Part shown: one piece after another, positions 48,052 to 62,000 of the stretch | Numbering within the stretch: position 1 is the first letter of the stretch | Layout of the letters: every line of letters starts with the position of its first letter | DNA from: Diplosphaera chodatii | Lineage: Eukaryota > Chlorophyta > Trebouxiophyceae > Prasiolales > Stichococcaceae | Assembly: GCA_032358165.1 (NCBI GenBank) | Contig: JAALGY010000057.1 | Coordinates: 1,612,001 to 1,676,000 of the forward strand | DNA length: 64,000 nucleotides | Reading direction: 5' to 3' | The notes under the pieces: model-generated | What the model was told of the DNA's origin: nothing | Databases searched by the model: none | The model's input: the letters and a program-made list of their open reading frames with translations, nothing else | Program-made: the position numbers and the translations under genes

Positions 48052-51000
48052 ATGCTGAGCCGCAGCGCCACGCGGATCATTTCCGGATCAAGGGCGCCCG
48101 TTCAGCTCGCGAGGTGCCTCAGGTGTGCCTGGTGCAATGTCAAGGCGTATCGCTATATGTAAGTGACGCATCTCCTACATGATCTGGAGCCCACCTGCTG
48201 TCGTGCTGGAGCTCTTTGCAACGCATGCTATCCTGCGACAGCAGGTGCACCCTAGTTGCCAGCGCCAGATTAGCTGACCAGCTCCCGCAAGGTGCGATCC
48301 GTGCATGTACACAATTTCAGCTGACCCAATCTTATACCATCCTCCTAGGACCCTGCAATTTGCCCTTCCTGACTGTTGGCCAGCATGCATGTGCAGGGGT
48401 GCCTACATCGCCGCTCCTGCGGCCGCAGCCTTTCCAGCGTGGCGTGGCCTCCTGGAACAGGGACAAGTTCAACCTTGTCAAGCTCAAAGCAGCCGTCGAC
48501 AATGCTCAGCAGGAGGAGGAGTTTCTCAGACAGGTGCAAGTCACAAAGCATCCTCCGCCCACCACCTCTGCTTGACGTGTACTGATTCACCCCATGATAT
48601 AACGCTGCCGTCAAGTGCAGGAGGAGGAGCTCAAGTCGGCAGCTGCTGCACGCCTGAATGAGGTGCTGGCTGATGTGGAAGCCAGAGTGCATTCTGGCAA
48701 TGGTACAGCAGCCTCTGGAGCTGGGGGGGAGCTGTACGGGCGCCTGTCAGCTGCTGTCGAGGCGATCCAGGAGGGCCTGGTTGAGCGCGATGTAGAGGTG
48801 AGCTGCCTGCATGGCAGCAAAGGGCTCGATATGGGTGCTGCGCTGCATATCACTGCACCCGAAGCAGTGACTATCTTGCTGTGTCCCTGTGTCTAGGCCC
48901 GGCTGATGCTGCTGGCAGCGCTCAGTGGTGAGCACATTCTTTTCATTGGGCCGCCCGGCACAGCGAAGAGCGAGCTGGGCCGTCGGCTGTCCCGACTGTA
49001 CAATGGGTCATTCTTTGAGCGCCTACTTACGCGCTTCTCTGTGCCAGAGGTGAGTCTGCGCTCGTTGCCGTCAAGGTGACTAAACCTCCAGTGCACACAG
49101 GTTTGCATGGTCAACAGTACATCAACATGAAGCCACGAGGGTGCATTTGCTGGGTCTCAGGAGTTGTTCGGGCCGCTTTCAATGCAAGCACTTGAGGATG
49201 ACAAGTACGTGCGCCAGATCGATGGCTACTTGCCGGCAGCGTCAGTGGCATTCATTGACGAGATCTTCAAGGCAAACAGCGCCATCCTGAACACGCTGCT
49301 CACCATCCTCAACGAGCGTCTGTTCGATAATGGTACCGAGCGGCTTAACGTCCCGCTCATCTGCCTGGTGCGGTCCTCATACATCGGGCTGCACCACTTG
49401 CAATGCTTTCAGCAACTTTGACTGACTGCATCCAGCCGAATTGCCACATGCAAGAATTGGCCACACTGCCAAAGCAGGTCGGTGCGTCTAACGAGCTGCC
49501 AGAGAGCGAGGAGCTGGATGCTCTGTATGATCGCTTCCTGGTGAGTTCATTGCTCCGTCATCTTCCCGACAGTGCATGCAGAACTGCAATCCTTTGCAGC
49601 ACTGCGGCAGCAAACCACGCAACTCATGCTAAGAGATGGGTGCACTATGATTGCTGCAGGTGCGGCGGGAGGTCAAGCAGGTGTCTGCAGCAAACCTGAA
49701 TGCGCTGCTGCGCACAGCTGACACAGCCAGGGCAGCGCGATCGGCGGGCGACCCCTCGTCGCCCGCTTCCAACGGCGACACGCTCGTGACGCACGAGGAC
49801 TTCACCACCATCAGGTGTGCGGCTGGGCCTGTCCGCCCGGTGCTGCAGCAGTTTTGCACACGAACCTTATGCCGCCCTATGCTGGAACCCATACTTCATC
49901 ACTATCAATGTATGTGGCACAACGCCTGACTGCAGGGTCAAGGCACAGCAGGCAGTATCGGTGCCAGACGAGGTGCTGGGACTGCTTGCAGACCTGCGGG
50001 ACCTGCTGCAGAACAAGATGGAGCCGCCTGTGTATGTTTCAGATCGCCGCCTCGTCAAGGCCATTGCCCTGCTGAAGGTGTGGCACCAAAGTGCAAAATG
50101 TTGTGTCTGCTCCGATGTGTGCTCCGATGCCTGCTGCAAGCACCTGTTACGACGAATACTCCGATAATCCAGCAGTCTACGTGTCTATGCAAGGGCGGCG
50201 GGTGCACCATCTCGATCTGCACCAGTACATCATCACTTCCCAGTGCTGTATGCATTTGGCTGCAGGTGTCGGCGTACACCAACGGCCGCAGCGAGGTCAC
50301 CATGCAGGACTGCCTGCTGCTGCAGCACCTGATGTGGCAGGCGCCCAACGAGGCGGAGCGCATCAGCGAGTGGCTGCTGGCGCAGCTGGCGGAGGGCGGC
50401 GACGTGCGGCAGTGCGACTACCTGCTCAACAGTGCGTCACCGTCACACGCGCAACATGTGCATCTGTAGAGCTGTACGACCCAGAAGCACGCTGAGCCAC
50501 ACTTTTGACAGAAGTAACCACGATCGGCGTTGCTGCCTTTCAGCTAGGCCCTGCAGATCCCACCTGAGGCACAGCTGCTGCTTGGCAGGCTTGCACCCTG
50601 ATGATGCAGACATGTGCCAGTGCATCATGCAGGCTGCGTCACTGCATAAATCTGCTGCACCATGCACTTTGCAGGCCTCTTCAGCCGAGCAGTGAAGCAA
50701 ATAGGCAAAACAACCGAAATAACAGCAATAGCCCAGGAGGCCACTGAGCTGCGCAAAGTGCTGGCGCAAAAGCTTACCGAGGTGCCTGGCAATCTGTCGT
50801 ATCCCCATTTGCACCCCGCAAGTGATTGACGAAGATGTCTGCATGCATAGTGTCTGCATGCATAGTGTCTTTCGCTTTGCAGGCAAGAGTTGTGCGTCTG
50901 CTTGAGTGATACAGCGAGCGCCCATGCCATCCACAAGACGTAGTGCAGCAATCCGATGACGATGATGCGGTAACGTCCGTCTGTCGTTGTGCATAGGTGC

Positions 51001-51420
51001 AGGCATCGGCAGGTGGGAAGATGCCCTCGCTGACGGGGCACCTGTGGCTCGGCGCCCAGGACGCAGAGGCCGCCGCCACCTCGCTGGCGCCAAAGCTGCG
51101 CAAGAGCCAGGCCGAGGTCTCGCGGCTGCTTGCGGAGGCCTGCTCCCTAGAGGTGAAAACGTGTGCTCTGCTCTACACTCCTGCTGCAGTAGCTTGCCCT
51201 GACTTGATGGGGCCCGAATATCCGCCTCGATGAGTCCCCAGCGTAGTGGCAAGTGTTCGGCAATTGCTCAGCACCAGCTGCTCTTAGTCCGGCATGACCG
51301 TGAGCAGCGCTGTGGGGCACCTAGGTCGGCCTCGAACGCGGCGAGGAGCCCGTCAAGCTGGCCAGCATGCTGCCGCAGCGCTGGCACTCGTTCATTTCTG
51401 GGGGCTCCAAGCGCAAATGA
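48052..51420 (+). CDS. RavA/MoxR-type AAA+ ATPase, probably organellar
   Basis: The core exons are clear: about 48406-48533 ([25 protein letters not shown]), 48620-48795, 48896-49048 with Walker [10 protein letters not shown], about 49162-49366 with Walker B AFIDEIF and NERLFDNG, about 49481-49541 with [19 protein letters not shown], then 49661-49815, 49937-50078, 50266-50430, 50683-50782 ([10 protein letters not shown]), 50994-51151 ([31 protein letters not shown]), and 51325-51420 ending [16 protein letters not shown]. The order (N-terminal helices, MoxR AAA domain, helical lid) fits RavA, a bacterial stress-linked chaperone-like ATPase also found in plants. An Arg/Ser-rich leader at 48052 ([18 protein letters not shown]) suits import into an organelle, but I could not join it to the next exon in phase; a Met at 48225 is the alternative start. 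Confidence 0.78.
50836..50870. repeat. 2.3 tandem copies of a 15-nt unit in an intron
   Basis: The unit tgtctgcatgcatag occurs at 50836-50850 and 50851-50865, with a partial third copy to 50870, inside an intron of the RavA-like gene. Confidence 0.85.
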
Positions 51421-51470
51421 GCGCTGGATGGCCCCTCGTGCGTGAGCAGCCAGGCCCCAGCTCCCTGCAG

Positions 51471-51703
51471 CTCAAACAGCAGTACGGACGGCGGCAGCAG
51501 CTGAGGCGCTGTGGTGTGCTGCGGCGCAGACGCACCTGTACGCCCACGCGGATGTGGTGTACCTGGCCAGCCTGGTGCCGCAGCGGTGGGCCACCTACAT
51601 CAGGACCGGCCCCAGCGATGACATCCGCCCCCTGGGCACACGCCGCCTGCCGCAGCAGCAGAGCGCCTGGGGCCCCAGCGGCCGTGGCGCACCCACAGCC
51701 TGA
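51471..51703 (+). other. Exon-like coding block similar to the RavA-like C-terminus
   Basis: After a ctccctgcag acceptor-like site, an open frame of 77 codons encodes AEALWCAAAQTHLYAH, then LASLVPQRWATYIRTG and RPLGTRRLPQQQ, with stop at 51701-51703. The core LASLVPQRW parallels LASMLPQRW in the final exon of the upstream gene, and the DNA agrees at about 24 of 27 positions (51358-51384 against 51563-51589). It may be a duplicated or alternative last exon, or the remains of one. Its acceptor phase does not fit directly onto the preceding exon, so how it would be spliced is open. Confidence 0.5.
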
Positions 51704-52504
51704 GCAGGGGCCTGTACAGACGTTGCTGCCTGGTTCGCAATGGGGCTTGTGTGAGCGCTCTGCCGCTGGGAGTGCATCCAGCTTGTGGCCTCCTGATGTT
51801 GCCCGTTTGCATCTGTCGCATTGCTGAGGGTAGCTCATCAAATCATCCTCATTGGCTAGTGCGGGATTGTTCTCAGCAGACTAATGCATTGAAAGGTAGC
51901 AGCAGGGTTGCAAATTTCATTGCTCCGCAAGTATGATAGCGGCGTTATCATCCTGCAAATGTAACAGTTCCTTGTCGACCATACAGTGTCTGCCCTATGC
52001 GTCACCTGCATGGCTGGCGCATGGCAGGCGCAGGTGCTGCAGATGACAGTGCAGATGGAAGGTGGATCCGAAGGGCAAACTGACCAAACTGTGCCTGGTC
52101 AGCTGACCGGGCCATCAGGGTTGATTAGGAATCCGGCAGCTGAGAACACCAACCACCCGGAGCCTTCAACTGGGAGCCCCTGCTCTCTACAGACACACAC
52201 GCAGCAGCACCAGACCCACAACCCGTACGTGGCCAGCACGCGAACGATTCGTGCTGACAACCCGACTCTGCACTTTCGTCGTGAGAACATTTGCATCGTA
52301 GATCGCCATCAATACAGCAGGACATCAGCAGGTGTAATCAAACGCTTGCAGTTCGTCTGCACTGTGTGATCTCGTAGCATCCAACATACACGTTTCATTC
52401 AGAGGAACAGCGCAGGGCCCATCGGCGGTGGTCAGCCCATCCACCCACAGGCCTCTGCTGCGCAACTGCTGTGTAAAGGGGCTGCTGCCTGCTGGCTAGG
52501 CACA
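51704..52504. other. Intergenic between the RavA-like gene and ARL1
   Basis: About 800 bases. No coding exon or RNA gene recognised; expected to carry the RavA-like 3' UTR and the ARL1 promoter. Confidence 0.4.
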
Positions 52505-53900
<1,396 letters not shown>

Positions 53901-54188
53901 GGCAGGCTGTGGCACCGCGCGTATCTAGATGAACAGGGGCAGGCGGCACGAGCCCTGTAGCGCCCTTAAGCCCTGTCGTGGCCGCAGTACTGGGTGCTGC
54001 TTTTGTAGTACCAACACCGTACTGTTTGCCATTGTGCCAATGAGGACCGTGGGTCGCACTATAAGGTAGCCAGGTTTTGCTTGAGAACAGTTCCATCGCC
54101 AGGCACGAAAGCATACACAGCGACCAGGCAGCCTTGCAATGACCCACACATAGAGCAGATTGGGCCACGCAACTGTGTCACGGTACCA

Positions 54189-57100
54189 TCATCGTTTACT
54201 CCATGCATCTCGTGTCACGCGGTCCCGTGCAGCTGCCCCGCTGTTGCCCCACACTGCCGATGACTTCGGCTGCGCTGGCGCCGGCGGGCCGCTGCTGCCG
54301 GCCCTGCTGCCGCCGGCTGCCGGGGCGCCCCACGCATTTTGGGGAGCGCGCTTCTGGATGCCGGTGGCGTCGAGCCAGTCGGCTGTGGCTGACGCGTCTC
54401 CGCCCGTCACCCGCAGCCGCTCGAACTTGGCCTGCTTCCTGGGGCCCCTGCCCTTCTGCTGCGTCTGTGCTGCGGAGTCGCCGCTGAGGCCGCTGGCGCC
54501 GGCGTCACTGGCCGCATCAGCCAGCAGGGCCTCCTGCACGAGCTGAGCATTGACCGCAGCCGTGTCGTTGGCGGTGGCGCTGACGCCGTTGAACGCCGGC
54601 CGCGCCGTGCCGCACGCCTCGCAGCTGCCCGCCCCCGGCCCGTTCACCAGGGTGCAGCTGGGGCACTCCCAGCTGGCGTGGCGCTCGGCGTGGTCGGCGG
54701 CGGCGCCGGCTGCCTCGGGCGGCACCCACCCGCTGCCGGACGCGGGCCGGCTGCCGTTGGCCCACCGCCGGTGCGCCGCCAGCAGCTCGGCGCGCTTCCC
54801 TGCGCAGTCGGCGGCTCACTTGATTGCAATGACATGATACAGGGCAAGGTAGGCAGGCATGTGCGGCGGGCATCCAGCACAAGCATGAGGTGGCAGACAG
54901 AAAGCGCATGCATCGACTTGAGCAGCAGTGACCTGGTACCTGGATCAGGGCAGAGCGCAGCCAGCTCGGGAACGGCAGTGGCGACGTTCAGCTGCGTGAC
55001 GCGCTGGTGCAGCGCCGCCGCGGTGAGGTCGCCACGCATGAAGCTGGCCGAATCCTGCCTGAACGCTGCAAAATCGTCTGGCGAAAGCCGCTGCCGCATC
55101 TGCTCCACAAATGCCTGCGAGCCGGATGCACAGTCCTTTGCAGCATGCCAGCCTGTCCCCCAACCATCCATACAGCTGCTCCGCAGTACACCCAGGAGTC
55201 CGCTTCCAGCTGCAGCTTACCTTGTTGGCCGTCTTGAGGCTTTCGGAGATGCCACCGACGCCTCCATCAGCCGGGGCAGAGCTGCCTGCTGGCTGCGCGC
55301 TGGTGCCGCTCTGCCTGCCCCGTCCCCTGCCGCTGCCGCTGCCGGGCCGGTTGGCCCCGCCAGCACGGCCATTGGCCAGCGGGGCAAGTGATGGGAAGTC
55401 CTGCGGCTGCGGCGCTGCGCTGCCTCGCACCTGAGCCTGACTGCCTCCTGTCAAGTCATCACAATGATACTGCTTGACGGTGAACAGACATTGACTGTCG
55501 ACCGGAGTTCTGCTGGCATGGTACTGTTGCAGCTCTGCGGCTTGTGGCCGACGAGGCACACAGCTTGAGCCTCACCTTTCGAGCTGCCAAGAGTGACCCA
55601 GCCACCGGAGTTGCTGCGGGCTGGCCCCTGCCGCGCCGCAGGCGCTGCCGCACGAGGCTGCCCCACAGACAGCGCCGGGAACCCGTCCGCCGCCGACCTG
55701 GGAGCCGCAATCTCCTGCGACTCCGGCGCCACCCACCCCGCAGCACCGGTCGGCCGCCTGGCCCCCTGCTGCGGGAGCGTGGGGACCCCAGGGCTGGTTG
55801 GCCGGCTTTCGCCATCGCTAGCTGTCCCACCAGTGCTGCCGCCACCTATACGACAAAAGGATGCCTTGGTACCACATGGCCCCGTCCAGGTTGGTCCTCA
55901 GCATTAACAGTCCAGATTGGCCCCTTGCCACAAGAACACAGAACACTATACCGTTCACCTATCCCACATCAGATTTTCTTGCCTCCAAACACAACAGCTT
56001 CACATCTGACACGGTGCTGTTCAGGGCCCCTGCTCGCTGCACCTGAGGGTGTGGGCGGCCGCGGCAGGTAGGGCTCCGAGGCGGAGTGGGGCATGCGCGG
56101 CCGCGGCGGGGGGCCGGTGGGGTGTGCGGCGGGTGGCGCCGCGCCGGGGTCGAGGCCCCGGTGCAGCACCCGCACACCCCTGCCCGCGGGCGCCAGCCGC
56201 TGCGCCAGCGTCTGCTGCTGCACGGAGCACCATCTCTATCTGCCATGGCCCATATGACAGCGTGTGACACTGCCGAAGGGTGCAGCACAGGCAGGATGCC
56301 AATGCAGCTGTTTAGTCAGTGTGCGGTGCCCTCTCAAATGCAGCAGTTAAGCAACACCTGCTGCGCTGCGCGCCTCCGTGCTGCCTTGCTGTTGCCTGGA
56401 AGCTCCGGGAAGTTGGCGGCGCTGTTGAGCGTGCCGCCTGTGCCGCTGCCGGCCGCTGCTGCCCACCTCGGGGGCGGACCTGCGGCCGTGGGCTGGCTGC
56501 CGCCGGCGTCCATAGCCGGGAAGGCGTCCTCCCGTGCGTGGCCCGACTGCGGGGTGTGCTCCCGCTGCTCCGCCTGGGGCTGCTGCTCCGCTGCTGGCTG
56601 CCTTGCCTGCAGGCTGGCCTGCGCATGCGCACGCACAGCGCGGTGACAGCACGCTAGCGCACCGCCCGTTCATGGCACCCGGACAGCAGTCATAGCATCC
56701 AGCACACGCCCACACAGGTGGTCATGAAAGAGGTGCCTGCACAGGCGGCACCTGCAGCGCGGCCGCGACCTGGCTGTCCTCCTGCGCGTGGCGGGCCGAG
56801 CGGAAGCGCGACGTCACGCCCTCCGCGCCGCCGATGGTGATGCCCGGCCGCCCGCCGCCGTGCACCTCCACCCCCGCGGGCGCCGCGCCGTCCCCTCCCC
56901 TCCGATACTGCACGCCACATGATGCCGATAGCGTGTCAGACCTGCTGTGACACTGTTGCTCAGTCGTGAAACAGGCCCAGGCTGTAGTCAGCGGCTCCTG
57001 CAGGCTTCCTGCCGGCCTACATGCTCATCCAGTGTTGTAGGGCCTGAGGTCACAACCGGGGCCCGCCTTTCAGCACACCGTGAGGTTGACGGGGATCTGC

Positions 57101-58588
57101 AGCGCGGCGCGGCGCTCGTTGCGGGACAGCTGCTCGTTGTGCTCCCGCAGCCGGTGCTGCTTCAGCTCCTGCTCGTTGGCAAACACCACGAAGCGCGCCT
57201 CCAGGCAGTTGGGGTGGTCGCAGGCAAAGTGCTCATTCCGAAAGTGGCCTGCATGATGGGGTGCGATATGTTATATGTCAGTTTGCGAGGAGGAACACCC
57301 GTGGTTGTTGACCCCGTGCACACCAGTGGCAGCACCTCGGCGCCCCTAACACAAGTTATGCAAAAGCATTTCAGGATGTGGACGGGATGAGCGCTTCCGA
57401 TCACCTTCAAGCTCGGCGTAGTCGCGGTAGTATACATACTTGTCGGGGCGCGCCCGGCGGCACAGGAAGCACTGCTCGTGCGTCTGCTGCATGTGCATGA
57501 ATATCTCGTTGTCGCCGTAGAATGGCTTGCGGCAGAAGCGGCAGGACGGGTGGCCCTTGAAGCCGGCCTCCGCCATCGGCCCTGTGAAGAGGGTGCTCAC
57601 TTCATCGTTTGCAGCTCGGCAACAACGCTGGGCAAAGGTGCTCGAACTGGTGCATAGCTGCATTACTTTGGAGTGGTCTGCTACCTGTGATGTCCCCGCT
57701 GCGAGAATGCACTTTGAGATCTGCCGAGGTGTACACCACCTGCTCTGAGATGAAGACCTGCAGGCCAGCAGCAAAGGGGCCATCACATGCACACCTGATG
57801 GCATTGCAGATGACGGCAAGCACAGGGACTTCAGTGCGAAGGCTTGTGTTCCCGACTGTGATGGTGGTCAATCACCTTGCGGCCCTCCAAGCAGACATTG
57901 CAGAAGTGCAGGCCCTGCCCTTCCAGGTGCCGCCGCAACTCCTTCAGACTGGCATAGCGGCGCGCCTTGCTGCCGGCGTCCTCCCCATCTGCTGCCGGGT
58001 GCCAGAAGCTGCACAGCTCCCTGTATTGCACAGCGGCAGCCTGCTTATCAGATGCAAATGTGCTATTTACCCATGTCACGTTTGTGCTGCAGGCTGTTGT
58101 ACTCACCTGATGTGCTGGAAGTGTTGCTGGTCATCAAAGAAGGCGTTGACAGCTGATAAAAACCAAAACTCGCCATTCTTTGCACGTGCCTGCCACACAC
58201 AGGTGTTTGTAGACCTTTCACGGTAATAAGATAGTCTGTGTGGAGCACGGTCATGCAGCAGACGATCTGCAAACGATCCAGTCAGTGCACTGTGAGCGTC
58301 ATGCACTCTGCACGCAGGTGCCATGCTGGTAGCTGTGCACCAGTCACATGGTGGAGCCATCACCTTGAGCGTCGCAAAGTCCAAAGCAGGCAGTTTGTTG
58401 GTGTACTCTCCAGCGTAGCGTGTGACAGCCACAGCCGAGTCCGACTGCTGACACACGACGCAGCGCGTGTCATTCAGCACGAATCTGAGTCGCGCAACGC
58501 ACTTGGAGCATGTCTCTGTGTGGCCGCACTGCGCATACGCCGTCCATTCAAGATTCTCGGCGCATACCGCGCAGTAATCATCGCCCAT
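54189..58588 (-). CDS. ZNF598 / HEL2-type RING E3 ubiquitin ligase
   Basis: The first exon (58588-58364) carries a C3HC4 RING: CAVC, CGHTETCSKC and CVVC. Then come HLEGQGLHFCNVCLEGR (57890-57960), VFISEQVVYTSADLKVH (57700-57760), GHPSCRFCRKPFYGDNEIFMH with CFLCRRARPDKYVYYRDYAELE (57410-57590), and HFRNEHFACDHPNCLEARFVVFANEQELKQH, spread over 57080-57250: C2H2 fingers in exactly the ZNF598 order. The middle and end are low-complexity (Ala/Gly/Pro/Gln). Near the C-terminus, WECPSCTLVNG followed by CEACGTARPAF (54590-54690) looks like a RanBP2-type zinc finger. HEL2/ZNF598 recognises collided ribosomes and ubiquitinates 40S proteins to start ribosome-associated quality control. Stop at 54189. 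Exon borders in the low-complexity part were not traced. Confidence 0.88.
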
Positions 58589-59084
58589 GCTGGTCCTACC
58601 CGAAACGACAAACCGATGGTAAATTCAGGGATGCCAATGCAGCACTGTCGACCGATTCGTAGCCAAGCACTGTTGGCTAAGCCTCTAAGGATCAGTCGAC
58701 AACACGCAACAAGAGGATTGCAGATGCTCAAACTGTGACAATCACCCATGTGCTATGTGGCCAAGGGGGAGCCGCAGCAGCATGTGCACGTGCATGCAAG
58801 GTCTTCCAGGCCGCCTTCTGCTCGCAACAATGTCGGCAAACATTTGCAAAACGCAGAGCAACAGTATTGCGATTCTCACGAAGTGACATCTTGTTGGTAA
58901 GTGAGCTGATTCGGTGATTGCCTAATTGCTGAGTTTGCTGCACATCAGCCGCCTGCTCGTGTCCGCGAGGAGTCGGTCGGTTCGTTTCCCGGCTTAGCCC
59001 TGTTGCAGGGCCCTGTTGCAGCTTGTCAACAGATCAGGGCAATGCTGCGCTGTGTGTTTTGCGAGTGAGCGTTTCACTGTATTG
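58589..59084. other. Divergent upstream region of HEL2-like and UTP4 genes
   Basis: About 500 bases between divergent starts. No exon, RNA or repeat recognised. Confidence 0.4.
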
Positions 59085-62000
59085 ATGGCACCATCAGGCC
59101 GAGGCGGCCCGCGCAGGCAGCAGCCGCCGCTGCAGGCACAGCCGCCACAGCAGGATGCGGACCCAGCCATGCCGGACGTGCTCGCAATCCAGCGCGGGCG
59201 CTTTGTGCAGTGGCAGCCGGCACCGGTCATCTGCAGTGCTGCAACTGAAGATGGCACCGTGGCGGCTGTCGGCCGCGAGGATGGCACGATCGAACTGTGG
59301 GACACGCTCACCTGGCAGCTGCTCAAGGTGCATCATATCACCACATACAGCACGGATAACATTACCCCCTCAGTCCGCTCCTGAACTCAGCAGTAGCCTG
59401 ACAGGGGCGCATGGGTTTCGGCATGCAGAGCATACCAGGCAGCAGCCAGGGGGTTCTGTCGGCGCTGGCATGGCTGAGGGGGGAGGATGGCCGCCCGCAA
59501 CTCTTGTCTGGTGGCCTGGACGGCTCGATAACGCAATGGGACCTGACCACACTGCAGCCGGCGGCTGTCACAGATTCCTACGGTGGCGCTGTGTGGGCGC
59601 TGGCTGTGCAGCCACCGCAGGCAGAGGGTGCGTCTGAACACGTGTACCGGCATCAGTACCCTCACGTTTTGTCGCGACTTTGTTGTAGGAAATCAGTGAG
59701 GCTTCGTACGCAGCAGATCACGATGTGAAAGGACAACCAGGGATGCCAGGCGTGAAGTCACCTTTGTGCCAAACTGTGCTATGGCGCGCTGCGTGTGCAG
59801 GAACGTCGTCACACGTTGCAGTGGCGTGCGACGATGGCGTGCTGCGCATGTTCGGCCTGGATGACTCGGGGCCTGGGCTGCACTTGCAACGCTCATTTGG
59901 CCGTATCGAGGTGTGCTGACAGTGCAGTGATGACTATTCCGCCCATGGTGCATGAGCAGCACTGAGTTTGCACCAGTACCCAGCACATCTTGTGGGTGCT
60001 GCATAGCTTACGATACAATTGTGCCCCCTGGCTGCAGGGTCGTGTGTTGTCCCTGGCTTGGCATCCCACGGGCAAGACGCTTGTATCGGGGCACTCAGAT
60101 GGCTGCTTGCGAGCCTGGGACGCTGCAACCATGCGGGAGACCTACCGCATCACAGCAGGTGGCTATGTGTGCCAATGGTAGTCAAGTTAACGTGCTGCTG
60201 CTGCTGCTGATGCTGATGCTAGCAGTTCGGCTGCAAGCCACATATGTGACACCCGGCGCCGTTGGCTGTGCAGGCAAGGGCAGCTGTGTGTGGGCGGTGC
60301 TGGTGCTGCCAGACGGCACGCTAGTCAGCGGTGAGAGCACTGGCCACGTGCGCTTCTGGGATGGACGATTCGGCACGCTGCTGGCTGAGTGAGTCACAGC
60401 AGCACCATGGGCAGTGCAGCAGTTCACTGAACTCGTCTGGGTGACGTTTTCTGCTGTCAGCGGACACTACTGACTTGGGACGGCAGACGGTGCAGGACCA
60501 CAAGTCTGAGTGACGTGCCCTTTCCGTGCAGGTTCCGCGAGCATCTGGCAGACATACTCACGCTGGCAGCATCCCCGGCAGGAGACACGGTGTTTGCGGC
60601 TGGAGTCGACCCGCGCCTGGCTGTCTTCCAGCGCACCACGACTGGTGCTGCAGGTATAGACTTTCAAATCATGACCTTGAGTTTACAGGATGGTATCACC
60701 TCAGGATAGATGCAAGATCTTGTACGCCACCGTCAAGCACAGTTTGCAGCGCCACTGCCTGCGTTTGTTGAGGGACCACAGCCGCAGCGTTCAAGTGATG
60801 ACAAACAACAAATTAGATGACGAAACCGAACAGCACAGCTGGCGTTATGCCAGCTCGTGCTGTCTGTGACGATCACCGAGGCATTTGTCTGATGAACTGC
60901 TGCTAGCTGGGCGCCGTTGCCCCAGTGACAATTCTGGGTGTTCACCATATCTATGTGGATCACCGTACCATATCAGGGATCAGCTTGCTCATTTAGGTTG
61001 TTGCATCAGATGCGAGAGGGATATGTGAGAGCACTTTCAAGAGCACAGTGGTCAGTGTAGTGCTCAACAGTCAACATGGTGCCGGCTGCGCCGGGGCAGC
61101 ACTCCTCTATGTGCTGCCTTTGGCGCACCTGATGCTGAGCACACAGCAAGCAGGGGCGGACTGGGCATGACTCAGCCCTGGCGGCGGCGGGGCCGACATA
61201 CTCCGTCGCCGCCTGTGGGCTCAGCCTAATCTGACCGCCTTCCAGACTCGAGCTGGGCCTACCAGCCTGCTGCGCCTCACTGCCATTTGTACCAATCACG
61301 ATCTGCTGATCCTGGGCTGTGCTGTGGCCTTGCGTCAGGTGCGGACGGGTGGCTGTACGTGGATGCCAAGCGGCCTCACACGCATGATGTACGCACGCTG
61401 TTGACGCTGACGTCTGATGGCGAGGCGGCTCTGCTGCTGTCGGTGCGCATGTGCCCTGCTTATGTAGCAGCCCTCTGTTGTTGTTGTTTTCTGTTGTTGC
61501 CATTTGAGCACCGTGCTTTCGGTGCTGGGGTCTCGCACCAACCTGAGACACATCAGTCCATGGTGGGGCACATTGGTCGAACCCTGCCAGGCAGCAGCAC
61601 GGCCAAGCTTCGACCCTGGCCTACTGTGTGCGCAGGGTGGCAACAACGCCCAGCTGCTGGCGCACAGCTGCGACGCCTTCATGCAGCACCACCCCACGCG
61701 AGTTTGCCGCATCCCACAGCGGCCGCTGACGTCGATCGCAGCGGCAGCAGGTGCCAGCACGGTGCTGCTGTCAGCCCACGGCAGAGACGCAGACCTCTGG
61801 CGCCTGCCATCTGTTGACCAGGTGCTGATTTTTTACAACGATATGCCAGCAGACTGTTGCCGGCTATAGCTTGGTACACCTTCATCGCTCACGAGTGGAT
61901 CACACCTGCAGGGTGACAACAGCAGAGGCGCAGGCACAGCACTGGCGCATCTAGCACGCATCAGGAACAAGAGCAGCGCCCACATCCTTGCGGCAGCGGT

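Noticed and set aside
51417..51703. Separate small gene starting at the ATGA overlap with the RavA-like stop
   Set aside because: It would need a 29-nt intron (51442-51470), too short for normal splicing, so I kept the block as a duplicated exon-like segment instead.
61540..61640. B-box-like sequence (ggttcgacc on the minus strand) hinting at a tRNA
   Set aside because: No A box, acceptor stem or anticodon arm could be fitted around it, and it lies in an intron of UTP4.
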